Source: Cycas panzhihuaensis (taxonomy: Eukaryota > Cycadophyta). Taken from it: a DNA stretch of 64,000 nucleotides. Where the stretch lies: NCBI GenBank assembly GCA_023213395.1, contig CM041465.1, forward strand, positions 229,655,741 to 229,719,740, given 5' to 3'. A program made the position numbers and the translations under genes. Positions 46,544 to 56,697 of this stretch are shown here, in pieces (position 1 is the stretch's first letter; the number at the start of each line of letters is the position of its first letter). The notes under the pieces were generated by a model, which did no database searches, had not been told where the DNA came from, and saw only the letters and a program-made list of their open reading frames with translations.

Positions 46544-49500
46544 TATTTACAATGTTAAGTTGAACATCTAGACCATCTGTAAATTTATAAGCTTTTCTCT
46601 ACCAAGAGACTTGGTAAAGATATCTGTTGTCTGTTGCTCTGTAGGTTTGTAGTGGAGATTGATCTCACCATTTTGAACATGCTCTCTAATGAAATGGTGA
46701 TGAACCTTTATGTGCTTTATTCATGCATGAAAAATCAGATTCTTGGTCAACTCGAGCACACTTTGATTGTCGCAATATAGCCTAGTGGGGTGATTCTGCT
46801 CAAGTCCAAACTCTCCAAGAATCTATCTAAGCCAAATAGCCTCGCAAGTTGTGCTGACTACAACTTTGTACTCTACCTCTGTGGATGACAAGGTGACATT
46901 TGGTTGCTTCTTGCAACTCCACAAAATGACTCCTGAACCAAGGGTAAAGCAATAACCCAAGGTCGATCTGCAGCTATCTTGGTATCTTGCCCAATCAGAA
47001 TCTGAAAACCCTTCCAAGATGAAGTCCTCATTCTGCATATACTGAAGGCCATGCTACAATGTACCTTTGATATATCTCAGTATGCATTTAGCTGCATTCC
47101 AATGTTTCTGATTTGGTTGAGACATGTACCTAGAACAAATCCCTACAGCAAATGAGATGTCCGGTCTAGTGGTGGCAAGGTAGATTAGGCTACCAACTAG
47201 TTGCCAAAAAAGAGTGGGATTTGCAGGTTCAACTTCCTCATTGAGAGTGAGCTTTGTTCCATTCTCCATTGGTGTAAGCATTGGTTTGCAGTCTTGCATC
47301 CTAAACTGCTATAAAATATCCCAAGAATATTTTGCTTGGGAGATGAAGATATAGCCTAGCTATTGCCATACTTCTAAGCCTAGAAAATAATTGAGAAGTC
47401 TAAGATCTGTCATCTCAAAACATCTCTTCAAGTCGCCTTGAAGAATCTTAATCATCTTAGTGTCATTTCCTGTGATCACTAAGTCATCAAAATACAAAAC
47501 AATGAAAATTGCATGGTCCTTCCCAACTTTAATGTATAAGTTATGATCTGATGTGGATCAATGATATCCATGTCTCAAGAAATAGTCATCGATTTTAGAG
47601 TACCATGCTCTTGGGGCTTGTTTCAAGCCATGCAATGCCTTTTTTAGGCAACAAACCATATGCTCTTTGCCTTGTACATTGTAACCAGGAGGTTGCTCCA
47701 AATATACCTCCTTTTGAAGAATGACATCGATGAAGATGCTCTTCACGTCCATCTGATAAACCGGCCATTTACATTGAGCAATCAAGGCCAAGATAAGTCT
47801 GATGGTGTTCATATTTGCAACTGATGCAAAGGTCTCCTCATAATCAATGCCTTCTTTTTGTTTGAAGCCCTTTGCAACAACTCATGCCTTTTGGCAGTTA
47901 AGTGTACCATTAGAGTGAAATTTGGTTCTGTAAATGCATTTGTAGTTGATTGCCTGTTTGTGCTTAGCCAATTCTACCCAATCCCAAGTTCCATTATTCT
48001 CAATAGAATGGATTTCTTCATCCATAGCAACCTTCCAATTTTCATTTTTATATGCCTCCTCAAAAGTGGAAGGCTCATCAACACATAGCACTTAGCCATA
48101 AGCATGTAATTGGTTTGTTGTCGATACTTTGATGGATGTTTTCCTTCGATAATCTGGCTGTCCTGAATAGACTGATGTACCATTTAGGTAACTTTTTGAC
48201 TAATATGACTTGAACCTCAAGGTCTTTTGGTCGAAGTGGTTAATCAACAAAAGAAGTGTCGGGATCAAGTGGAGCAGATTTTGATGATGAAGAAGGAACA
48301 ACCAGTGTAGATGTGGACGATTGAGAGGGAAAGAAGTCCTTAACAATCTTTTTGCCCTTGTCAATGGGAGGTTTGATGGATGCTGGTTCCAACTCTTTGT
48401 GATCATCTTCAGCAAAGATAACATCTCTTAAGAGATGTGTTTTCTTAGCAATGGGATCATACAATCTGTATGCCTTATTGTGAATACCATAACCTACAAA
48501 AATTCATTTAAGACTATGTTTATCTAGCTTTGATCTTCGTTGATCGGGGATGTGCATATGCAGTGCACCCAAAGGTTCTCAAATGGCTAACGGTGGGCTT
48601 CCTGCTAGACCAAGCCTCCTCTGGTGTGATATCAATGATTGTAGATGTAGGACTTCGATTTGCCACATAAGCAGTTGTGTGGAATGCTTCTACCCAATAT
48701 GCTCGAGGTAGTCCTTTTGCATGCATCATGGCTCTGGCTTTATTTACCAAAGTCCTCTTCATTCACTCTAAAACTCCATTTTGTTGAAGAGTATGTGGAA
48801 TTGTGAGTGTCTTTGAATGCCATTGCCCTTGCAGAATTGGATGAATTCCTTTGAAGTGAATTCACCTCCATTATATGATATTAGAATCTTGATTGAATAT
48901 CTAGATTCATTTTCCACTTCTAGCTTGAATTCTTTGAACTTTTAAAATGCTTCAGATTTCTACCTGATGAAATAAACCCAAACTTTATGTGAAAAAGTCA
49001 TCTATGAAGGAGATGTAGTACAATGCTCCTCCAAAAGATGTCGTGGACATGGGTCCACATAAATCTGAGTGGATCAGCTGCAAGGGATGTGATTCACACC
49101 ATGCTGTGCCTTTAGGGAAAGGTTGTCGATGTTATTTCCCCATTATACAAGCTTCGCAAAGACATTTTAATCCATATATCTTTGGAAGTCCATGCACCAT
49201 GTTTTTGCTCACCATCATCTTGATATTATCTAAGCTCAAGTGGCCTAGAAGTTGATGCCAAAGTTGAATTTTTGACTTGGATTATGTGACCGAATATGCA
49301 GTATCAAGTGTAATATTAGTTGCATCCATTTTGTAAAGTCCATGGTCTTCATGACCGATGGCTACCACCTGATCATACTTGTCACTAATAATGCATTTCC
49401 CACTTTTAAACAAAATGCTCATCTGTTGTTTGACCAATTGGCTAACAGATAACAAGCTCTTCTCCATGGAAGGAATGAGGTAGGCATATCCAGTGGGAAA

Positions 49501-49740
49501 AGTCAAAGCAAGATTGGTAAGTGAATGAAAAGAGGCAATTTTTCCTATACATGAAATTAGAATGGATTCATTGTTGCCAAATGTCAATGATTGACCACTT
49601 CCGTTTTTGATGTCATATAGGAGTTCTTCACTTCCTGTCATATGACGAGATGCTCCTGAATCTATGATCCAAGTTTGGTCAACTTCTGAAGTATCATAAG
49701 CATAAAAGAGCTTATCCTCATCTGCAAACTGATTTGAGTG
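46544..49740 (-). pseudogene. F3 pol: protease, integrase, RT, RNase H
   Basis: Right to left: protease IIDSGASRHMTGS near 49670-49635, GAG-pre-integrase and integrase core fragments (about 49260-48850), integrase C-terminal part with YWVEAFHTTAYVANRSPTST near 48700-48640, RT (CKCIYRTKFHSNGTLNC near 47940-47890, [20 protein letters not shown] near 47755-47700, [13 protein letters not shown] near 47630-47590), and RNase H (SDSDWARYQDSCRSTLGYC near 47005-46950). More broken than F1 pol: stops or frameshifts near 48183, 47880, 47558, 47310, 47054 and 46823. Confidence 0.9.
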
Positions 49741-50396
49741 GCATTGATTGCCACTTTTGAAACCCCCCCTTCCCTTTTGACCTCCTCAATAAGCACCTTG
49801 ATTTGGTCAAGGGGGTTGTTGCAGTTGTTGCTGCAAATGTTGTTGCTACTAGAACTGTTGATGAGGTTGTTGTTGTTGCCGTGGCTACTGTTGGTGGGAT
49901 TGTTGTAGATCTATTTGCTTCTTCGACATTCAGGAGGAATGTGGCCTACTTTGCCATAATAATGACAAATTACATTAGTTTTTGATAAGCCAATGTTCAT
50001 TTTGCCAAATTGTTTATGTAATATTGATTTGGGATCCTATTTGGCCTTTAGCTTGGCCATAAATGCTTCTGACGTAGATGGCTCTTCATCCTCCCTCAAA
50101 TAAACTCATTCCTCTTGAAGGAATAAACTTTCAAGTTGATTGAAAGTTACAGTTGCAAGTGAGCCATCACGTGTAATGGATGAAATGAATCCATTATATT
50201 CCTTGGGCAATGCATACAAAGTTGTCGTCACAAGATTATCTCTGGAAGTTGGTTTGCCTAAAGTATTCAACTCATTAAATATCTCTTTGATTGAGGAAAA
50301 GGATGTTGACATTGACCTTACAAATTTCAAAGAGTAGAGTTTGGCTTTAACCATCATTATGCGAGCTTCATCTCGCCTTTCATACAATGAGGACAA
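49741..50396 (-). pseudogene. F3 gag, N-terminus deleted
   Basis: The minus frame from 50396 begins inside Gag (SLYERRDEARIMMVKAKLYS), equal to about residue 110 of S1 Gag. The knuckle near 49975-49925 reads CHYYGKVGHIPPEC, so the second cysteine is replaced by Tyr. A Gln/Leu-codon tail at 49800-49910 mirrors those of F1 and S1. Upstream homology jumps straight to leader sequence, showing a deletion. Confidence 0.85.
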
Positions 50397-51948
50397 TGTT
50401 TATGAATGTTCAATTTGACTTTAAGTAATTTTACTTGGTGGATGTACTTGAGAAATGCTTTATAAAATAGCTTACAAGATAGGCTTCAGAAAGAAGTAAT
50501 GAAGCATATCAAAAACAACACAATATGTGTGTTTACAAAGGCACTTAAAATGAAAAAGGTGCTTAGAAATCAAGTAAAAATGAGCTTTTTGCTTAATGTG
50601 ATGCTGCAAGTGGGTTTGTTTTTTAAGGAAAAACAATCAATCACTTGCAAGAGTAGACAGCCGCCACCAATGTATTAGGACTTTAAATAGTCCTAACCAG
50701 CCAAAAAAAAGATGATTGATTTTATTAAAAAAGTGAAATTTAGAGCCCTTTTTGACTTAGTGCAAAAGGTCACCATGCAGGGAGCCTTAGGAAATCACTT
50801 TAAAAAGTGATATTTTTCACTTTACAATGATGTAGATGCTCAAAATCAGTTGGTTGAATCACTATTTACACATTCAAATTTTCTTATATGTGTAATGAAC
50901 TCAGAAATAAGAAAAATAAGGCTTACAAGTGATAAAATGACTTTGAAATAATATAAAGTACCAAACTTTAGGAATGAGAAATGATTAAAAAGGGAATATT
51001 CTAGTGAATATCCCTTATTTCATAACCTAAAGGTGTTTATACAATGTTAAAAAAATTCAAAATTTCGATTGAAAAAATGAAATCCACTGTCGTCACGCAG
51101 AAAAAAGGATTGTGCAGGTCGATCACAAATTTGGCAGTGGACCATTGTTTGTAACCTCTGTACGAAGGATTCAAAGTATTCTATACGAATTTTCATCCAC
51201 CGCAGGCCAAGAACAAAGAGAGTGAGCTTTCGGCTGGGCGCACAAACAACGAAAGAGATGAGGGGCTGTGCAGTTGTATGTAAATGCTCGTCTAATATGA
51301 GGGCTGAAGTGGGACTTGCCAGAAATACGTGGGACCTTGCAATGAGGATATGAGACTGCACCAAGGACTTAGAACTGTTGTACAAGAATTCCAAAGTTGC
51401 CCTAGGTTTGTACAATCTCCCAACAGATAGTCAATTACAAGAACTGAGGAGGATTGCTAGTTACTGAACAAAACTTTTTTAGGCATTGTCCAGCAACTAG
51501 AAGGTTACAACCAACAAAAAAACTAAGAATAGTTTCCATTGCAAGGAGTGGATTTTGCAATAGAGCAGCCAGGTGCAAGTTAGAACAACAGAATTCTAGA
51601 TCTCAAGACATAGATCTTTGATGAAACAAATTTTCTAACCTCAAATAGGCAGATCTGAGTGAAATCTTCCTGCCTTTTACAAATATGAAAGACAACAGAT
51701 AACGGATCAACCAGATAATATTTTTCAAGAGAAATCACTGCTTGTAACAGCAATTAGTGCTGCACCCAACAGAATAAGTCAAGGAAAATTTTCAGAACAT
51801 AAAAAATTAGTCTACAGCCTGCAAAATAGCCCCAAAAATGTTTAGATCTACTAAGAACAACTTCAAATAACCTTAGATCACCTTTGGAGTACAAACGTTG
51901 TCACCAAGGATTTGAAAACCCTAACTAGATCACTAGAAAATAGAGAAA
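50397..51948 (-). other. F3 5' leader
   Basis: It aligns with the F1 leader (for example near 50430 with 18080). It has the conserved stem-loop at 50674-50697 and the motif GGTCACCATGCAGGGAGCCTT at 50777-50797. The last nucleotides before the LTR (51927-51948) lack the GCTCTGATACCA expected on the plus strand. Confidence 0.75.
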
Positions 51949-52444
51949 TGAGAGAAATGGCATTAAGCCTACAATAAATAAGATCTAGAAAAGAGTATCA
52001 TGCTGCTCTAGAATAAAGATGATTAACGTCCAAATGAAAAATTATTGAAATAAACTAGACAATAAAGCATAAGCGTGAAAGAGCATGAGCATAAAAATAC
52101 CAAAATATGGAGGAGATGGAATTGGTCCAATCTCCAAATGAATGATAGTTTGATTAGCAAATTGGCAGCATAACAATGTTATTCACACTCCATATGAGAT
52201 ACATGAGAGGAGAGACCTAGGATGTTGGATGTTTGACAAGTGTCAAACATCATGTGTCCTTTTGGGCTCTCAAGTGAGCCAAAGTGCATAAGGGTCACTT
52301 TGACCCTTAAGTCACAATGTCATATCACTAGGAAAGAATGTGGGTGTGTACTTTATCACTTAAGTGATAAGTCACCCCATAAAGTACAAATAATACATGA
52401 ATAATAGCGTACATTAGCTTAAGATGTAAACATAAGGTTTAACA
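51949..52444 (-). repeat. F3 5' LTR
   Basis: 496 bp. Compared with the 3' LTR it lacks about 30 bp after the palindrome at 52230-52249 and about 25 bp before it. Ends GGTTTAACA at 52444, followed by TTACG. Confidence 0.92.
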
Positions 52445-52807
52445 TTACGGACCATACCAAGTCAAAGAAAAGATCAAAGAAGTAGCATATCGCCTACTCC
52501 TAAACCCAAAAAGCAAAATTCACAACGTTTTTCATGTGTTCTGCTTGAAGAAGAAGATAGGTGAGAAGATAACTCCTTAGACAACAATTCTGGAATTAGA
52601 CGAAGAGGGGAAGATAACTATTGAACCCAAAGGGATTTTACGAATAAGGATGAGAGAACTATGCTCTAGAAGAATCTAGGAGTTCCTCATAAAATGGAAA
52701 ACTCTAGGTACAAAGGATGCCACTTGGGAGTCCGAAGCATGGCTGCAACAACATCCCAATTTACCCATGCTTTGAGGGCAAAGGATGTGTTTTTGAGGGG
52801 AAGGACA
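52445..52807 (+). pseudogene. Gyp segment 4: integrase C-terminus, chromodomain, polypurine tract
   Basis: After F3 the frame gives GPYQVKEKIKEVAYRL near 52451-52496, NPKSKIHNVFHVF near 52506-52545 and a chromodomain near 52617-52760 (EPKGILRIRMRELCSRRI, stop, EFLIKWKTLGTKDATWESE). In chromoviruses this module binds methylated histone H3 and steers integration to heterochromatin, so this copy belonged to that group. The aromatic and WKxxxxxxATWE core is visible. The reading frame ends near 52775. A purine tract GAGGGGAAGGA is at 52795-52805. Confidence 0.9.
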
Positions 52808-53395
52808 TGTAGTGATCCAAATTACTTAGCCTTGTCCGGCTTAGAAGCAGTGTTTTGGACAACTTACATGGGTTATTCAAGCCCCAATATTTCACCCTCT
52901 CTTGGCCAATTTCTATATGGAGGCAGAATTCAACTATACAGAGGAATCAAGGGCCTCATTCCCAACCATTCTAGTGCTAATTTAGCAAGAGATTTTAGGC
53001 ATTTAAGGCAGTAGTACTTAAGCCCTTTAGATAGTAGTATTCGGAGGATACCTCACCTCAGAGGGAGCATTATCTTGGCTCAATTACTATATTTAACTGA
53101 TATTTAGTTATTATATATCTGGTGATAAGTTGCTCATTCATTTCCCACTTACGTTTTGACTTGGGCAGCCCTCTTTTCATTCATTTATTACTACATTTTA
53201 AACATGTTTTGTTGTCACTTGTTGTGTATTATTGGTATTTGGAGTCTTTTCAAGCAGATACTCGGGATCCAAGCAAATCTTGTTGCTACAAATTGACCTT
53301 GGTTGGCCTCTTTCTTCTGATCAACAACCTCTAAAAACTATCCAATTTCTATTTTCAGTTGGAGGTGTTCTGCTACGGCCTCAAGAAGTAATTAC
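52808..53395 (+). repeat. Gyp 3' LTR
   Basis: Starts TGTAGTGATCCAAATTAC just after the polypurine tract. The end is not defined by a partner LTR. Family A gag homology begins at about 53395, so the border is drawn there. ACCTCACCTCAGAGGGAGC near 53050-53068 lies inside. Confidence 0.65.
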
Positions 53396-54032
53396 CCCCG
53401 TCCTCTGTTGCCCAAATTGAGTTTTGATAGAAAAGCCTCTTCAATTTCAGCTTCCTCTTCATACATTTTTATTCCTCTGCTCCTAATTCAACATATGCCC
53501 TCTTAAAGTTTTAAAGGACATGTTAGCAATTTGACCTCCTCTTGTAAGCATATTGACCATGTTATCAAATGATTTAGGTAGTTTATTTACTTTGAAATGA
53601 ACAAATTATGTATCCATAATCTTGTCTCCTACGATAATAAGATTATTTTTGACATTATTTACTTTTGCAACAAAATCAAAAAATGATTGATTTTCTTTCA
53701 TTCTAAGCTTATACAAATCTTCTCTCAAAGCAATTATTCTAGCCTCATCCCTTTGGCTAAACAAGGAAGTCACAACCTTCCAGATTTCTATATAAGAACC
53801 TACACCATCTACATAGGTCAAAAGAGAGTCAGAGATCGAAAGTTTAAGAATGGCTATGGCTATATTATGCCTCTCTTCCCAACTTATTAAATCAACAATA
53901 TCAGAGGGTTTCTTTTCTTTTCTGGTTTGCGTTTTTGGCCCTTAAGAGTTCTTACATTTTGATTTTTCCTATACTAAAATTTGTTTCTATAAGCTTATCA
54001 GCTTCACCAAGAGCAATTACTGAAGAGGCCAT
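53396..54032 (-). pseudogene. A3 gag fragment
   Basis: Minus ATG at about 54032 (MASSVIALGEADKLIETN). Then LFSQRDEARIIALREDLYKL and KENQSFFDFVAKVNNVKNNL at 53760-53650, and remains of the C-terminal part to about 53400, all parallel to A2 gag (KNKARIIALKEELYKLHMKE). Several stops. Pol is missing because sequence passes into the Gyp LTR. Confidence 0.82.
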
Positions 54033-54733
54033 ATTCAAATTTTTGAATCTAAGCAATAAAAAAGCCTAAGACTATTCTTACAGGTCGTACGGCCGTACGC
54101 TATACATAGTCATATGAAAATTTATAGGTGTACGGATCAGAATAATAATGGGTGCAAAATGAAGCTCTTGAGAAGCAGATTCCAAATCTATAAAAATTTT
54201 TTATAGATCTCTTTTGGATTGATCAAAATCCGAGTTGAAAACCTAGATTGGTAGTTAGGGTATTTTGAGAGATGCTCATATATTTTCAAATCCTTGACAA
54301 AAATCTTTGAAGTTGGTCTCAATAGATTTGTCTTAACAAGTGGAAGATTTTGAGATAAATATTGCCCAGAATGACTGAGTAGATTGAGAGAAATATGTGA
54401 TTCTTTTCCTAAACTCGTGCCCACTAAAAACTGGTCAAAATGACCTCAAAATAAGCAAATTTTGAGTCAAGCCTTTGGAGAAAGATGAGAGCCTCCTCAA
54501 AACGATCCTGCTGGTGAAATTTCAGCCAAATCTGAGTACTTTAAAACTTTGTTCGTATAGCCCAGACTTTGTTTGTACTTTGTTCGTACACCATACAAAT
54601 AATGTCTTTGCTTGCTTGATAGCCTAAAGATTATCAAACTCCTCCAGATTCTCTCAGAAACCCTACAAAACTGATTATCAAACACTTCTCTCCAGAAACC
54701 CTACTAAACTCATATTAATCAAACAAAGAACCT
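54033..54733 (-). other. A3 leader
   Basis: Region between primer site and gag. It holds a perfect 14-bp palindrome CGTACGGCCGTACG (54086-54099). It also has a repeated TTTGTTCGTA-like motif (54549, 54565 and 54576). No gene recognised. Confidence 0.55.
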
Positions 54734-54938
54734 TGCTCTGATACCGTGTTAAACTCGTAATGAAAGTATTTGTCATTAAATGAGGGAAGTCCCTCTATAA
54801 ATACAATACGAATTACATGAGCCTTAGCCAAGGTTGAATGCATGTGTACCACTTGTCATAGGCTGAGTAAAGAGGGAATGACAGATTACCCTCATTTGTA
54901 TAGTACAATAAAGCCTAGATAAAACATTAATCTTAATA
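54734..54938 (-). repeat. A3 primer binding site and 5' LTR
   Basis: GGTATCAGAGC on the minus strand (54744-54734), then a family A LTR at about 54748-54938 with the GAGGGAATGACA...ACCCTCATT segment and AGATAAAACATTAAT end. Boundaries within a few bases. Confidence 0.75.
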
Positions 54939-56444
54939 GTTCCATAAGGGAGAAGTAATTCACACCTTGAACTCCGCAAGTTAACTTGAGAGTCAAAAAC
55001 TTGAAATGATGACTGATTTCGCAAAGTGTGAAGTACAAGTGTGGAAGGATAAAAAGGCATTATAAAATATAGACCCCGTTGATTAATTTTGCATTTCATG
55101 ACTTTTTATACGAGGTTTTAATTACAAGGCCAATCATAAATGGACGAAGCACAATGCACGTAGAACGGAGAAGGATTTCATAAGACATGGGCCCCACCAT
55201 GTGTCTTTTCATTTCACAAATTGTTTGAAAAGCACTAGAGTTTTAAGTGAATACTGAACTCACAAGATGCAAAAAGCAAAATAGGTGACTTATCTAGTAG
55301 TCATTTATTACAAAAACATGCAAGTAGAAGCATAATAAAACCTTCATTTTGCTAGTTTTTTTGTACCATTTGCAAAGAACTTGAATGCAAAAAAAGTTGA
55401 AGTCAATAGTTGCAAAGAAGTCACAAATCCAAAGGTACTGCACCAATCATTCATAAGTAGTTTTGAGTTTCTTGAAAATTTACTTGAGTTATTTTTGAAA
55501 CTATGGGAGAAACAATAGCTTCAGAGATAATGCAAGTCATCACAGACATCAAGCTCGCCGTAGAAGCAGACTAGGAAGAGTCCCACAAGTTTGAAAGGGC
55601 ACAAAACATTGAACTGTGGAGGTCTAGCCTGGTTCAAATAGCTTCCATACTTGAGGTAATTGGCTGTCATGGCATTTTTTGTCTATGTGCCAAAAGATTT
55701 GATAAAAAATCTAGAATTATGTATTCAAAAGAGGAAGACCCACTATTCAACATAAGTGCATAAAATTTGCAACGAATTTTTAACACACTCCTTACTAGTT
55801 TAAAATATAATAAGAAGATTACTGGAGAAGGTATTAAGAAAAACTAGGAATTAGGGGGGGAAATTTCTAGTTGTATGGTTCAACCATCTAAACAAAATGA
55901 AAAAAGGGTTGTACCAACAAACAAATGAATGAAAGAATCAAACATTAGGTAGCTCTTATTGCCAAGGTTTTTGGCAAGAAGGATTAAGATAAAATGAACC
56001 AAGTAAGCTCCTATTTGATTTATTTTGTCTTAATTAAACGAAGGCTATTTCAATGGATAGAAATAGTTAGTGATACAATACCCCAACAACTTCCAAGAGT
56101 CAAAGCTAGTGGTTGTTTCTTCCTGACTTCTTATTTGATTTTCACCATTTTAGGGTCCATTGATTGAACTTGGGCCAATGCTCAACCAAGACCAAATGAA
56201 AAATGATATAGTGATGCCAATACAATTTTTCTTCTCAAAGGTTTGGAAAGAAAACAAAGGCATTTTCGTTTATGCAATAAATGACAGGTTTTACCTAGCC
56301 ATTCGAAAAGTCTCAAATTACCTTGAAAGAATCAAGGATAAAATTAAGAAATGGCTAGTCAGTGAGAATAGGAGAAGGAATGGAGATTTTTATCTCCTTG
56401 AAAACTATTGCATTATAAGGGTGAACAATTTCGATCATTGTGCA
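54939..56444. other. Unassigned interval
   Basis: No element ends or known domains. A plus open frame of 96 codons at 56160-56450 (starts MIELGPMLNQDQMKNDIVMP) and a broken one before it near 55500-55700 (ETIASEIMQVITDIKLAVEA) look moderately protein-like, but I recognise no family. Confidence 0.4.
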
Positions 56445-56697
56445 TGTTAAGATAATGCCCACATTGGGGCAATATCTCATATCTTAGAGGCGGCTCACTT
56501 TTCAGCGTTTGTCGACGACAGGCGGCAATGAACCTTGAGAGGTGTGCCAAACCCTCTCGGTCCCACCTATTTATCCATGGGGTCTGAAGACCCTAGTGCT
56601 CATCAACGCCACCCTTCTCACGGAATATTGAGTGTCTCCTTTTGCTCCTTATCTTTTGTCATTTTGGCTTACATACTCCTTAATTTGATATCAGACC
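56445..56697 (+). repeat. Possible short LTR with degenerate primer site
   Basis: TGTTAAGATAATGCCC at 56445 is a typical LTR start. About 240 bp on, TTGATATCAGACC (56685-56697) resembles a mutated initiator-Met site. No partner copy is present, so this is a weak call. Confidence 0.3.

Larger units (their letters stand above)
45990..52444 (-). mobile_element. F3: Ty1-copia element with internal deletion
   Basis: A family F element with LTRs at 45990-46532 (543 bp) and 51949-52444 (496 bp) and perfect TTACG flanks (45985-45989, 52445-52449) inside Gyp integrase. The polypurine tract is at 46533-46543. Pol is decayed. Gag's first third and part of the leader are deleted at about 50396. The primer site expected beside the 5' LTR is absent. 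The shorter 5' LTR lost about 47 bp in small deletions. Confidence 0.93.
32190..53395 (+). mobile_element. Gyp: Ty3/gypsy chromovirus split by three copia insertions
   Basis: Order gag-protease-RT-RNase H-integrase-chromodomain-3' LTR defines the gypsy group, and the chromodomain defines a chromovirus. Own sequence lies in 32190-33984, 41789-42831, 45339-45989 and 52445 to ~53395. The three gaps are S1, H2 and F3, each flanked by a perfect 5-bp duplication (GCAGG, GTAGT, TTACG), so the pieces are one element. It is the oldest layer of this nest. The right LTR border near 53395 is approximate. Confidence 0.92.
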
